Shown here in pieces: positions 51,957 to 61,064 of a DNA stretch of 64,000 nt. A program made the position numbers and the translations under genes. Positions within the stretch are counted from its first letter, which is position 1. Each line of letters begins with the position of its first letter. A model generated the notes under the pieces. That model was not told the DNA's origin and ran no database searches. It worked only from the letters and a program-made list of their open reading frames with translations. This DNA comes from Streptomyces parvus (GTDB lineage Bacteria > Actinomycetota > Actinomycetes > Streptomycetales > Streptomycetaceae): assembly GCF_032121415.1 (NCBI RefSeq), contig NZ_CP135079.1, forward strand, positions 6,510,001 to 6,574,000, written 5' to 3'.

Positions 51957-52469
51957 TCAGCCCGCGGCGACGATCCGGCGGAGCGTACGGCCGAGTCTGC
52001 GGGCGTACCAGCGCTGCACGACCGGCACCAGCGGCCCGGCGAGCCGGGCGTACCAGGAGGCGGGGCGCGAGAACGCCTGGACGGTGAACCACACCGTGCC
52101 GTCGTCCGCGAGGTCCACCACGAAGCACTCCTCGCCGCGCTCCGGATGCCCGGCCAGGGTGCCGTAACCGAAGCCGGTCCGGCCGTCCTCCCCGTACGCC
52201 GCCCAGATCACCTCGCACGGGGCGGTGAAGCGCAGCGGGCCCAGGCCCAGGGAGACCCGGACGCTTGTGCCGGGCTCCGCGCGCCGGGCCGAAGCCTCGA
52301 CACGGGCGCCCGACGCGTGGTGCATCCGCCACTCGGTGATCGCCGCGCCGGCGGCCGCGAAGTCCGCCGCGCCCCGGCCGACCCGGCTGCGGTGGTGGAG
52401 GTGGTGGTAGCCCCGGGGGAGCGGGCCGAGCCGGGTCGCGCCGACCTCCGGGTAGGTGAGGGTGCTCAT
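51957..52469 (-). CDS. DUF1990 family protein
   Basis: 170 residues. GPLPRGYHHLHHRSRVGRG, FAAAGAAITEWRMH and GYGTLAGHPERGEECFVVDL are typical of DUF1990, a START-like fold of unknown function in actinobacteria and plants. Its ATG overlaps the yndJ stop by 4 bases (ATGA), so the two are co-translated and likely act together. Confidence 0.9.
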   Translation of the reverse strand: MSTLTYPEVGATRLGPLPRGYHHLHHRSRVGRGAADFAAAGAAITEWRMHHASGARVEASARRAEPGTSVRVSLGLGPLRFTAPCEVIWAAYGEDGRTGFGYGTLAGHPERGEECFVVDLADDGTVWFTVQAFSRPASWYARLAGPLVPVVQRWYARRLGRTLRRIVAAG

Positions 52470-53326
52470 GCGGTCCTGCCTTCGGTGTGGGTGCGGACAG
52501 CGGTGCGGGAGGCGTCGTGGGTGCGGATGCGCCGCCAGGCCAGCAGCGAGCAGAGCGTGAAGCCCAGCGCGTTGCCGAGCCCATGGGTGGCGGCCATCCA
52601 GGTCAGGGTGGGGTGGGGGAGCCCGGTCGCCTCGCCGAGCGCCCAGCTCAGCGCGAGCAGCATCGTCGCCACCAGGAAGGCGGAGGAGGAGAACAGGAGG
52701 AGCCGCGTCGTCCGGTCCCGTCCCTCCCCGTGTCCCAGGCGCCAGGTCAGCAGGCCCACCGTCCACATCCCGGCCGTCAGGACGACGGCCCCGGCGAGTT
52801 CGGCCCGGTCGTCGAGGAAATACCCGACGAGGACGAGCAGGGTGCCCACCGGCACGCTCAGTGCGGCGAAGCGGCCCGCAGGACCGTCGGAGACCCGGCA
52901 GACGAGCCCGGCGATCAGGGCGGCGGCGAATCCGGCGAAGTGGAAGTGCGGCACGGTCAGCGCCAGGATGCCGAGATCGAACCCGAACAACTCGTGCCCC
53001 GAACGCTCGGCGACCAGGGCGGTCGCGGCGACGGCGGGGGCGGCCAGCGCGGTGAGCCGGGCGATCCCGACCGGGTCGGGGCTCCTGCCCCGGACCGTCC
53101 GGCGCGGGGCGTGCAGGGCGAGCAGGACGGTCCCCACGGCGTAGACGCAGGAGAGAGCCGTGGCCGTGGTGCCGCGCGGCAGCCAGAGGGCGAGCGCGCC
53201 CGGCGCGGCGAAAAGGGGCCAGAGCCGGCGGATCCGCTCCAGCTCCGGTTGTCCGGTCAGCCGCAGACCCGTCGGCACGACGACGAGCATGCCCAGCATG
53301 ACGATCGCGTTGACCAGTGCGGACAT
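52466..53326 (-). CDS. YndJ-like membrane protein
   Basis: 286 residues, about nine hydrophobic helices. Segments PVHFHFAGF-like (TVPHFHFAGFAAAL) and MAATHGLGNALGF resemble the YndJ family, with His residues in the membrane. Function is unknown. ATG with GAGGGAAG upstream. It is the first gene of an operon with DUF1990 and has two palindromic operators in front of it. Confidence 0.85.
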   Translation of the reverse strand: MSALVNAIVMLGMLVVVPTGLRLTGQPELERIRRLWPLFAAPGALALWLPRGTTATALSCVYAVGTVLLALHAPRRTVRGRSPDPVGIARLTALAAPAVAATALVAERSGHELFGFDLGILALTVPHFHFAGFAAALIAGLVCRVSDGPAGRFAALSVPVGTLLVLVGYFLDDRAELAGAVVLTAGMWTVGLLTWRLGHGEGRDRTTRLLLFSSSAFLVATMLLALSWALGEATGLPHPTLTWMAATHGLGNALGFTLCSLLAWRRIRTHDASRTAVRTHTEGRTA

Positions 53327-53341
53327 GGCTTCCCTCATTGT

Positions 53342-53396
53342 TTGAACGTGTTCAACTCCCTGGTGTGAGCGTAGAGGATCGTTTGAACGCGTTCAA
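53342..53396 (-). promoter_or_regulatory. Promoter of the yndJ operon with two identical-type palindromic operators
   Basis: TTGAACGTGTTCAA (53342-53355) and TTGAACGCGTTCAA (53383-53396) differ by one base. On the minus strand the upstream palindrome supplies TTGAAC as the -35 element, and TACGCT (53373-53368) follows after 17 bases as the -10. The second palindrome lies downstream of the start point. A dimeric repressor of the TetR type bound to both would shut the promoter; no such gene is within this neighbourhood. Confidence 0.75.
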
Positions 53397-53495
53397 GCGG
53401 GGGTGGAGGCGGCCTGTCCGCTTGCGGGTCCGTGCCGCGTGCGGCACAGATGGTGACACCGATCCCCATCCCCCCGGGACAGGCAGGAGAGCTCC

Positions 53496-54599
53496 GTGCG
53501 CTCACAAGGACGTTTCCGGCGTACCGCGCTCGCCGCGCTGTCCGCCGGGGTGCTGCTCGCTGTCGCCGGCTGCGGCGAGGGCGGCGACCGTACGGCGAAG
53601 GGCACCACGGGCACCGCGGAGGCCAAGGACGTCCTCCTCCAGCCGCTGGCGTCCCCCGGCCCGGGACCGTTCACCGCGTCCACGGCGCGGGCGGCGGGCT
53701 CTCCGTCCCCCACCGGCACACCGGAGGACGAACCGGGCTCCGGCACCCGGACGGTCCATCCGGTCTCCGGCGCTGTCCCCGGGCTCTACGGCGGCACCCG
53801 ATCGGTCGCCGCCTGCGATGTCGAGCAGCAGACCACCCTGCTGACCGACGACGAGGACAAGGCGAGCGCCTTCGCCGAGGCGGCCGGCATCGAGGCCGTA
53901 CAGATCCCGGGCTATCTGAAGTCCCTCACCCCGGTCGTCCTGCGCGCCGACGCCCAGGTCACCAACCACGGCTACAGCGCCGGATCGGCCACCGCCTTCC
54001 AGGCCGTGCTCCAGGCGGGCACCGCCGTCATGGTCGACAGCCGCGGAATGCCCCGCGTCCGCTGCGCCTGCGGCAATCCGCTGGGCCCGCCCGTGGTCGC
54101 CGACGGGAAGGTCGCCCACCGGGGTGAGCGCTGGCCCGGCTACGACCCCGAGCGCATCGTGGCCGTCGAGCCCGGGGTCAAGCCGGCCACGAGTCTGATC
54201 ATCGTGAACGCCGACGACAACACCTGGATCGAGCGGACGACGGGCGACAGCGGCGGCCGTGACCGGGTCCCGGACGACCCGCCGCCCTTCGAGCCGGACG
54301 CCGACCTGCTCTTCCCGTCCCCGGGCCGCCCCTCCGAGCCCCCGTCCCCGGACCCCACCCCGTCCGACCCGGCCCCCTCGGAGCCGGAAGCGCCGACGGA
54401 CCCCGGCCCCGACGAGTCCTCCGACGACTTCGGCGACACGCCGCCCGAGGAGCCGTGGGAGTACGAGGGCGAGCCGGAGGTGGTGCCGGAGCCGACCCAG
54501 GTCTTCCCCGCCGAGCCGGAGGAACCGGACGGGCCGGACGCGCCCGCGGAGCCGGACGCCCCGATGGAAGCGGATCTCGGCGACGTGTTCGCCCGTTGA
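53496..54599 (+). CDS. Lipoprotein of the DUF6777 type with acidic, Pro-rich tail
   Basis: 367 residues, GTG with AGGAGA upstream. The signal peptide ends in the lipobox VAGC. A globular domain of about 190 residues contains PGLYGGTRSVAACDVEQQTTLL, VPGYLKSLTPVVLRADAQVTNHGY-like and DSRGMPRVRCACGNPL segments characteristic of the DUF6777 family. The last 115 residues are low-complexity Pro/Glu/Asp. Surface protein of unknown function. It lies 65 bases before a large PP2C gene on the same strand. Confidence 0.8.
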   Translation: MRSQGRFRRTALAALSAGVLLAVAGCGEGGDRTAKGTTGTAEAKDVLLQPLASPGPGPFTASTARAAGSPSPTGTPEDEPGSGTRTVHPVSGAVPGLYGGTRSVAACDVEQQTTLLTDDEDKASAFAEAAGIEAVQIPGYLKSLTPVVLRADAQVTNHGYSAGSATAFQAVLQAGTAVMVDSRGMPRVRCACGNPLGPPVVADGKVAHRGERWPGYDPERIVAVEPGVKPATSLIIVNADDNTWIERTTGDSGGRDRVPDDPPPFEPDADLLFPSPGRPSEPPSPDPTPSDPAPSEPEAPTDPGPDESSDDFGDTPPEEPWEYEGEPEVVPEPTQVFPAEPEEPDGPDAPAEPDAPMEADLGDVFAR

Positions 54600-54664
54600 C
54601 CGGTCGGCGTGCGAGCGGCGGAATCGGACAAGAGGAATAGGAAAAATGGTGGCAGAGTGGCCAC

Positions 54665-56728
54665 ATGGATGATCGGGTAGCGGGTGCCCTGTCACTCCCC
54701 GAAGACTGGCCCGCCCACCCGGACCTCAGCCTCGCCCTGAACCGTATGGGCAGCTTCGACTGGGATCTTGACACCGGCCTCATGCACATGGACCGGACCG
54801 CCCTGGACGTGTTCGACCTGACCCCGGACGAATACGACGACCGGCCGGCCTCGCTGTCGGCGCGCGTGCCGACGGATGAGGCCCAGCGCCTGGACGGGCT
54901 GGTCTCGCACGCCCTGAAGAGCGGGCGCACCAACTACGGCGCGTACTTCCGCATCCAGCGGCGCGACGGCACCCTGCGCTGGACCCACACCCAGGGCTTC
55001 GTCCGCCGGGACGGGACCGGACGCCCGCGCCGCATCATCGGGATCGTCCGCGACGCCACCCAGGAACTGGCCGACTCCACCGCGCGGCGCGAACTGGACG
55101 AGGAGCGCCGTCGGCGCACCAGCCTGGTCGAGGGCACCACCGCCGCCCTGGCCCACGCCCGCACGGTCAAGGACGTCATCGCCGTCCTCAAGAACTCCCA
55201 GGGCCTCGCCCACCTCGGAGCCACCAGCCTCGTCATGGGCCTGCTGGAGTCCGGCCGCATCCACCTGGTGGCCGACGGCCCCGAGGGCGCGTACGTCCCC
55301 GGAACCCGGTACACCCGGGTGGACGAGCAGTACCCGATGAGCGAAGTGGTCCGCACGCTGTCCCCGCGCTTCATCGAGTCCGCCGAGGACTTCGCCGCCT
55401 CCTTCCCGATCCTGTGGCCCAACATCAGCCACCTCGGGATCACCTCCGCGGCCTATATGCCGCTGATCGCCCAGGCCCGCCCGATCGGCGCACTCGGCCT
55501 GCTCTACCGCGACAAGGACGGCTTCACCGCCGACGAACGCAATCTGCTCATGGCGCTCGGCACCTCGATCGCACAGAGCCTCCAGCGCGCGATGCTCTAC
55601 GAACAGGAGCACGACCTCGCCGAGGGCCTCCAGCAGGCCATGCTGCCGCGCCGGATCCCGTCCGTGCCCGGGGCGCAGGTCGCCGTCCGCTACCGCTCGG
55701 CCCGCCTCGGCCGGGACATCGGCGGCGACTGGTACGACCTGATCCCGCTCCCCGGCGGCCGGGTCGGCGCCGTCATCGGGGACGTCCAGGGGCACGACAC
55801 CCACGCCGCCGCCGTCATGGGGCAGCTCAGGATCGTGCTGCGCGCGTACGCCGCAGAAGGGCACAGCCCCGCGACGGTCATGGCGCGCGCCTCCGTCTTC
55901 CTGCACGAGCTGGACACCGACCGCTTCGCCACCTGCACCTACGCCGAGGTCGACCTCACCACCGGGGTCGTGCAGGTGGTCCGCGCCGGGCACGTGGACC
56001 CGTTGGTGCGGGACGTGGACGGGAGCTGCCGCCGCGTGGTGTCCGAGGGCGGTCTCCCGCTCGGCCTCTCGGCGGAGTTCGGGCGGCTGGAGTATCCGGT
56101 CTCCACGGTCGAACTGGACCCCGGACAGACGATGATCCTGTTCACCGACGGTCTCGTCGAACTGCCGGGCTCCGACCTCGACGAAGGCATGCAGCGGCTC
56201 ACCTCCCTCGTCGCCAACGGTCCCCAGGACCTGCAGAGACTGGCCGACCAGCTCTGCGACGCGGTCGACGGGCGCGGCGGCCAGGACGATGTCGCGGTCC
56301 TGCTGCTGCGCCGCCGGGCCGCGCACGCCCCGCAGCCGGGCGGCCGGCTCCAGCAGCACGTCGCCCAGAACGATCCCGAGGCGTTGACCTCGGCCCGGCA
56401 CATGATCCGGGCCGCGGTCCGGGCGTGGGGCGCGAAGGACCGGGCCGACGAGATCGAGCTCGCGGCCGACGAGCTGATCACCAACGCGCTGATGCACACC
56501 GACGGCGGGGCCGTCGTGACGATCCGGGTGCTGGCCGGAACCGAGCGACGGCTGCGCGTCGACGTCGAGGACCGCTCCAGCGCCCTGCCCCGGCGCCGCG
56601 ACGCGGGGGAGGACGGGGTGTCGGGGCGCGGCCTGATGCTGGTCGACCGGCTGGCCGACGTCTGGGGCGTGGAGTCGCGGGGCAGCGGCAAATGCGTGTG
56701 GTGCGAGTTCCTCGTCCCGAGCCGCTGA
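54665..56728 (+). CDS. Multi-domain PAS-GAF-PP2C-HATPase regulator (SpoIIE/RsbW fusion)
   Basis: 687 residues. A PAS domain (SFDWDLDTGLMHMD ... YFRIQRRDGTLRWTHTQGFV), a GAF domain (about 150-310), and a PP2C phosphatase with GGDWYDLIPLPGG, IGDVQGHD, LFTDGLVEL and DDVAVLLL. It ends in a C-terminal RsbW-like ATPase with IELAADELITNALMH and GRGLMLVDRLADVWG. Phosphatase and anti-sigma kinase modules in one chain are common in streptomycetes and are thought to act on STAS antagonists. The ATG has only a weak ribosome site. Confidence 0.93.
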   Translation: MDDRVAGALSLPEDWPAHPDLSLALNRMGSFDWDLDTGLMHMDRTALDVFDLTPDEYDDRPASLSARVPTDEAQRLDGLVSHALKSGRTNYGAYFRIQRRDGTLRWTHTQGFVRRDGTGRPRRIIGIVRDATQELADSTARRELDEERRRRTSLVEGTTAALAHARTVKDVIAVLKNSQGLAHLGATSLVMGLLESGRIHLVADGPEGAYVPGTRYTRVDEQYPMSEVVRTLSPRFIESAEDFAASFPILWPNISHLGITSAAYMPLIAQARPIGALGLLYRDKDGFTADERNLLMALGTSIAQSLQRAMLYEQEHDLAEGLQQAMLPRRIPSVPGAQVAVRYRSARLGRDIGGDWYDLIPLPGGRVGAVIGDVQGHDTHAAAVMGQLRIVLRAYAAEGHSPATVMARASVFLHELDTDRFATCTYAEVDLTTGVVQVVRAGHVDPLVRDVDGSCRRVVSEGGLPLGLSAEFGRLEYPVSTVELDPGQTMILFTDGLVELPGSDLDEGMQRLTSLVANGPQDLQRLADQLCDAVDGRGGQDDVAVLLLRRRAAHAPQPGGRLQQHVAQNDPEALTSARHMIRAAVRAWGAKDRADEIELAADELITNALMHTDGGAVVTIRVLAGTERRLRVDVEDRSSALPRRRDAGEDGVSGRGLMLVDRLADVWGVESRGSGKCVWCEFLVPSR

Positions 56729-56880
56729 GGGCCGGTCCCGGGTATCCCGTACGCGCGTGACCGACGCGCCGATGTAACAGTACGTAATATGTCTGTGCTT
56801 GACCGTGACCGACCGCAAACGATTGACTGCGAGGGGCCTCCCCACCCCGGCCCCGCCGCTTCGATGACATGAGGCCCCCG

Positions 56881-58248
56881 TTGAGTACCGAGCTTCTCGC
56901 CCCGCTCGACCTTGCTTTCTGGCACCTCGAATCGGACGCCCATCCGATGCATCTGGGCGCGCTCGCCGTGTTCGCCCCGGCGCCCGGCGTCGGCCCGGAG
57001 CGGATCCTCGACCTGCTCGGGACCCGCGCCGCCGCGATTCCCCGGCTGCGCATGGGCGTACGGGACGTCCTGCTGCCGGTCGGTGGCAAGGCCTGGACGG
57101 TGGACAAGGACTTCGACGTGCACCGGCACGTCGAGCGGGTCGTCGTGGCCGACGGCGACTTCATGGCGGGTGCCACGCGGCTGGCCGGCGAACTGATGGA
57201 GCGGCCGCTCGGGCGCGGGCTGCCGCCCTGGCGGATGTACCTGCTCTGCGGCCCGGAGGCCGGGCCCTTCGCCGTCCTGGTCAAGCTGCACCACGCCCTG
57301 GCCGACGGGATGCGGGCGGTCGCGATCGGGGCCGGGATCTTCGACGAGATCGCCGCCGTCACCAGCGCCCGCACGACCGCCCGGGGCCGCCCCGCCGTTC
57401 CGCCCCGCTCCTGGCTGCCCGACCCCCGGGAGATGGCGGGCATGGCGCTCGGGCGGATCGGCGAGGTCGGCCGGGCACTCGGCGTGGGGGCCTCCGTCGT
57501 CCGCGCCGGCCGCCTCGACCTCTGGGGCCCCTCCGCCCTCACCGCACCCTCCAGCGGGACCCGGCGTCTGGCCACCGCCGACCTCGACGCCGGGGAACTC
57601 CAGCGGATCCGGCGCGCCGAAGGCGGCACGGCCAACGACATCCTCCTCGCCCTCGTCGCCGGGGCTCTGCGCCGCTGGATGGCCGAGCGGGGCGAGTCCC
57701 TGCCCGCCTCCGACCCGCGCGCCCTGGTGCCCGTCTCACGGCGCCGGCCCGGCGGGGCCGCCACCTCCGGCAACCGGCTCTCCGCCTATCTGCTGGGCTT
57801 GCCGGTCACCGCGGCCGATCCGCGGGAACGGCTCAGGGCCGTCCGGATCGCGATGGACCGCAACAAGGCGGCGGGCCCCCTGAAGGGCGCCGGGGCCGTC
57901 GCCGTACTCGCCGACCAACTGCCGCCGCTGGCCCACCGGTTCGGCGCGCCGCTGGCGGCCAACGCCGCCCGCATGCTCTTCGACGTGCTGGTCACCAGCG
58001 TGCCGCTGCCCCGCTCCGCGCTCTCGCTGGGCGGCTGCCCGCTGACCGCCCTCTACCCCATGGCGCCGCTGGCCCGGGGCCAGTCCCTGGCGGTCGCCCT
58101 CTCCACCTACGGGGGGCGGGTGCACGTGGGCCTGGTGGCCGACGGCAAGGCGCTGCCCGACCTGGACCGGCTCGCCGCGGCGGTGGAGGACGAGTTCACT
58201 GAGCTGTACGCCCTCGTCACCGGCACGGACCGCGCACCGGTGTCCTGA
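56881..58248 (+). CDS. Wax ester synthase/diacylglycerol acyltransferase (WS/DGAT)
   Basis: 455 residues from TTG 56881, which has GAGG upstream and matches the family start (STELLAPLDLAFWHLES); ATG 56869 is an alternative. The HHxxxDG catalytic motif reads HHALADG near residue 138, and the second conserved block is ...NRLSAYLLGLPV. These enzymes esterify diacylglycerol or fatty alcohols with acyl-CoA and make storage lipid in actinomycetes. TTGACC at 56799 is a possible -35 region. Confidence 0.92.
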   Translation: MSTELLAPLDLAFWHLESDAHPMHLGALAVFAPAPGVGPERILDLLGTRAAAIPRLRMGVRDVLLPVGGKAWTVDKDFDVHRHVERVVVADGDFMAGATRLAGELMERPLGRGLPPWRMYLLCGPEAGPFAVLVKLHHALADGMRAVAIGAGIFDEIAAVTSARTTARGRPAVPPRSWLPDPREMAGMALGRIGEVGRALGVGASVVRAGRLDLWGPSALTAPSSGTRRLATADLDAGELQRIRRAEGGTANDILLALVAGALRRWMAERGESLPASDPRALVPVSRRRPGGAATSGNRLSAYLLGLPVTAADPRERLRAVRIAMDRNKAAGPLKGAGAVAVLADQLPPLAHRFGAPLAANAARMLFDVLVTSVPLPRSALSLGGCPLTALYPMAPLARGQSLAVALSTYGGRVHVGLVADGKALPDLDRLAAAVEDEFTELYALVTGTDRAPVS

Positions 58249-58284
58249 CAGGCAGCGGCGTACCGGCTGCGGCAGGCTTGAGCC

Positions 58285-59145
58285 ATGCCCGAACTGCCCG
58301 AAGTCGAAGCCCTGCGGGTCTTCCTCGACGACCACCTGGTCGGCAAGGAGATCGCCCGCGTGCTGCCCCTGGCGATCAGCGTCCTGAAGACGTACGACCC
58401 GCCACTGACCGCCCTGGAGGGCACGAGGGTCACCTCGGTCGCCCGGCACGGCAAGTTCCTCGACATCGAGGCGGGTGGACTCCACCTCTGCACCCACCTC
58501 GCCCGGGCGGGCTGGCTCCGCTGGAAGGACTCCTTCCACGCCGCCCCGCCCCGGCCCGGCAAGGGGCCGCTCGCCCTGCGGCTGGTGACCACGGACGGCG
58601 ACGGCTTCGACCTGACCGAGATGGGCACCAAGAAGAGCCTCTCGGTCCACCTCGTCCACGACCCCATGGACGTCCCCGGCATCGCCCGTCTCGGCCCCGA
58701 CCCGCTCGCCGACGCCTTCGACCGCGACGGGTTCGCGGCGCTGCTCACGGGGGAGCGCCGCCAGATCAAGGGCGCGCTGCGCGACCAGTCGCTGATCGCG
58801 GGCATCGGCAACGCCTACAGCGACGAGATCCTGCACGTGGCGAAGATGTCCCCCTTCAAGCGGACCGCCGACCTGACCGAGGACGACGTCACCCGGCTGT
58901 ACACGGCGCTGCGCACCACCCTGCGGGACGCCGTGGAGCGCTCCAGCGGGGTGGAGGCGGGGAAACTGAAGGCGGAGAAGAAGACCGGGATGCGGGTCCA
59001 CGGACGCACCGGCGAGGCATGCCCGGTCTGCGGGGACACCATCCTGGAGGTCTCCTTCAGCGACTCCTCGCTCCAGTACTGCCCCACCTGCCAGACGGGC
59101 GGGAAGCCGCTGGCCGACCGCAGGCTCTCCAAGTTCCTCAAGTAG
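58285..59145 (+). CDS. Fpg/Nei-family DNA glycosylase
   Basis: 286 residues. Mature N-terminal PELPEVEAL supplies catalytic Pro and Glu; the H2TH region contains IKGALRDQSLIAGIGNAYSDEIL, and the C-terminal zinc finger is CPVCGD...YCPTCQTGGK. It removes oxidised bases and nicks abasic DNA. Proteins with this N-terminal block and the LSKFLK end form a distinct actinobacterial Nei/Fpg group. It starts 36 bases after the WS/DGAT stop. Confidence 0.94.
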   Translation: MPELPEVEALRVFLDDHLVGKEIARVLPLAISVLKTYDPPLTALEGTRVTSVARHGKFLDIEAGGLHLCTHLARAGWLRWKDSFHAAPPRPGKGPLALRLVTTDGDGFDLTEMGTKKSLSVHLVHDPMDVPGIARLGPDPLADAFDRDGFAALLTGERRQIKGALRDQSLIAGIGNAYSDEILHVAKMSPFKRTADLTEDDVTRLYTALRTTLRDAVERSSGVEAGKLKAEKKTGMRVHGRTGEACPVCGDTILEVSFSDSSLQYCPTCQTGGKPLADRRLSKFLK

Positions 59146-59179
59146 CCGCGGACCCGCACTCCTGAAGGGATCCGCCCGC

Positions 59180-59851
59180 TCACCGAGTCACCGTCACCAG
59201 CCGCCGCCCGTCCGCCGTGCGCACCTCGAAGTGGTCGATGCCCTCCGGCCGCAGCGCCGCCCCGCCCGACACCTCCACCGGACCGTCCTCCGCGCCCCCG
59301 GCCGACCAGCTGCCCACCGTCTCCTCGCTGCCGTCCCGGCCCACCGCGACCAGAGCGCACGCCCCCACCACCGGAACCCGCGCCACCTCCAGCGCGACCG
59401 CCGTCCCCCACTCGCGCCCCGCGGCCGTCACCACCGCGGCCACCCCCGACGCCCCGTCCGTCCCGGACCACCGCTGCGTGCCCGCCCCCTCCGCCGGACC
59501 GCCCGACAGCCCGGTCACCGCCGCCGGGCCGCCCACCGCCAGCACCACCGAGGCCGCCACCAGGGCGAGCCGCCGCCGGCCCGCCCTGCGCCGCCCCGCC
59601 GCCACGGCGGCCGTCAGGCGCTCCGCGAGCCCCGGCCCCGGGGCCACCGGCGGCCCCACCACCGCCAGACCGTCCCGCACCCCGGCGAACTCGCCCGCCC
59701 GCATCCGGCACCCGGGGCACCGGGCCAGATGCTCCTCGAAGCGGAAGGCATCGGCGCTCCCGAGCACACCCAGCGCATAGGCCCCCACCCGGACGTGGGG
59801 TTCGGTCGTCTGCATGTACTGCGGTACGGGAACAGGCCACGCATCACTCAA
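59180..59851 (-). CDS. zf-HC2 membrane protein (putative anti-sigma factor)
   Basis: 223 residues from the frame edge, or 211 from ATG 59815. An N-terminal zinc-finger motif H-x3-C-x2-C (FEEHLARCPGCRMR) marks anti-sigma-type proteins. One transmembrane helix (LALVAASVVLAVGGPAAV) is followed by an extracytoplasmic domain of about 120 residues. Such proteins hold ECF sigma factors at the membrane, but no ECF gene adjoins it. Confidence 0.85.
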   Translation of the reverse strand: MSDAWPVPVPQYMQTTEPHVRVGAYALGVLGSADAFRFEEHLARCPGCRMRAGEFAGVRDGLAVVGPPVAPGPGLAERLTAAVAAGRRRAGRRRLALVAASVVLAVGGPAAVTGLSGGPAEGAGTQRWSGTDGASGVAAVVTAAGREWGTAVALEVARVPVVGACALVAVGRDGSEETVGSWSAGGAEDGPVEVSGGAALRPEGIDHFEVRTADGRRLVTVTR

Positions 59852-59886
59852 GCCATCGGCCTTGATACGCCCTAAACTCCGGCCTC

Positions 59887-60639
59887 ATGCTGCGCGTACT
59901 CGCCGTCGACGACGAACAACCCGCCCTGGAGGAACTCCTCTACCTCCTGCGCGCCGACCCCCGTGTCCGCAGCGCCGAGGGAGCCACCGGTGCGACCGAG
60001 GCACTGCGCCGCATCGGCAGCGCGGTGGACGCGGGCCCCGACGACCCGTCCGCGATCGACGTGGTCTTCCTCGACATCCACATGGCCGGTCTCACCGGGC
60101 TCGACGTCGCCCAGCTCCTCGCCGGATTCGCCGCGCCCCCGCTCATCGTCTTCGTCACCGCGCACGAGGGCTTCGCCGTCCACGCCTTCGACCTCAAGGC
60201 CGTCGACTACGTCCTCAAACCGGTCCGCCGTGAACGCCTGGCCGAAGCCGTCCGCCGGGTCGCCGAACAGGTGGGGGACCGGTCCGCACCCGTCCACGAC
60301 AGCGCGGGCGACCAGATCCCGGTCGAGCTCGGCGGCGTCATCCGCTTCATCCCCATCGACGAGATCGCGTACGCCGAGGCGCAGGGCGACTACGCCCGCC
60401 TGCACACCGCCGGCGGCAGCCATCTCGTCCGCATCCCGCTCACCACCCTGGAGGAACGCTGGCGCTCCCGCGGCTTCGTCCGGATCCACCGCCGCCATCT
60501 CGTGGCGCTGGGCCGGATCGACGAACTGCGCCTGGACGCGGGCAGCATGAGCGTGCGCATCGGGGAGGCCGAGCTCGCCGTCAGCCGCCGCCACACCCGT
60601 GCCCTGCGCGACCTCCTGATGCGTCAGGGCGGCCGCTGA
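59887..60639 (+). CDS. LytTR-type response regulator
   Basis: 250 residues. Receiver domain with AVDDEQPALEEL, phospho-Asp in VVFLDIHMAGLTG and LKPVRRERL, then a LytTR DNA-binding domain (EIAYAEAQGDYARLHT ... FVRIHRRHLVAL ... VSRRHTRALRDLL). Such regulators pair with LytS-type kinases, one of which is encoded 1.9 kb downstream. Divergent from the zf-HC2 gene. It should control the symporter genes that follow. Confidence 0.94.
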   Translation: MLRVLAVDDEQPALEELLYLLRADPRVRSAEGATGATEALRRIGSAVDAGPDDPSAIDVVFLDIHMAGLTGLDVAQLLAGFAAPPLIVFVTAHEGFAVHAFDLKAVDYVLKPVRRERLAEAVRRVAEQVGDRSAPVHDSAGDQIPVELGGVIRFIPIDEIAYAEAQGDYARLHTAGGSHLVRIPLTTLEERWRSRGFVRIHRRHLVALGRIDELRLDAGSMSVRIGEAELAVSRRHTRALRDLLMRQGGR

Positions 60640-60701
60640 CCTGGGGAGACCTTCCGAGGGCCCTTCCCAGCACCACCCGGCGACGCCTACACTCCGAGCC
60701 C

Positions 60702-61064
60702 ATGTCCGCAGAGCCAGCCCCCCGGCGCGAAGTGGTCACGGGAGAGCCGCGGCGGGTGCGCCCGCTGCCCCGCTACCGCACCCAGTCGGAGATCGACGAG
60801 CAGACCGCCCTCGGCGGTGCCTATGTGCGCTCGCTGATGCGCGGCCAGCTGCGCGCCGGGCTCACCGTCTTCGGCGTCCTCGCCCTCGTCGCGGGCACCC
60901 TGCCCCTCCTGTTCGAGGCGCTGAACAGCTCCGCCCTGGTCTGGGCGGTCCTCGGCTTCGCCACCTACCCCCCGCTCGTCCTGGCCGCCTGGTGGTACGT
61001 CCGCAGGGCTGAACGCAACGAACGCGACTTCGCCCGGCTGGTGGAGGGGCGCCCCGCCCCGTGA
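60702..61064 (+). CDS. Small membrane protein associated with the symporter
   Basis: 120 residues with two transmembrane helices (LTVFGVLALVAGTLPLLF and WAVLGFATYPPLVLAAWWYVRR) after a charged N-terminus. The organisation is that of DUF485/DUF4212-like small subunits encoded before sodium/solute symporters. Its stop overlaps the symporter GTG by 4 bases. Likely a partner or assembly factor of the transporter. Confidence 0.85.
   Translation: MSAEPAPRREVVTGEPRRVRPLPRYRTQSEIDEQTALGGAYVRSLMRGQLRAGLTVFGVLALVAGTLPLLFEALNSSALVWAVLGFATYPPLVLAAWWYVRRAERNERDFARLVEGRPAP

Noticed and set aside
58934..58945. TGGAGCGCTCCA palindrome resembling a CebR box
   Set aside because: It lies inside the Fpg coding sequence, where GAGCGCTCC is explained by Glu-Arg-Ser codons.
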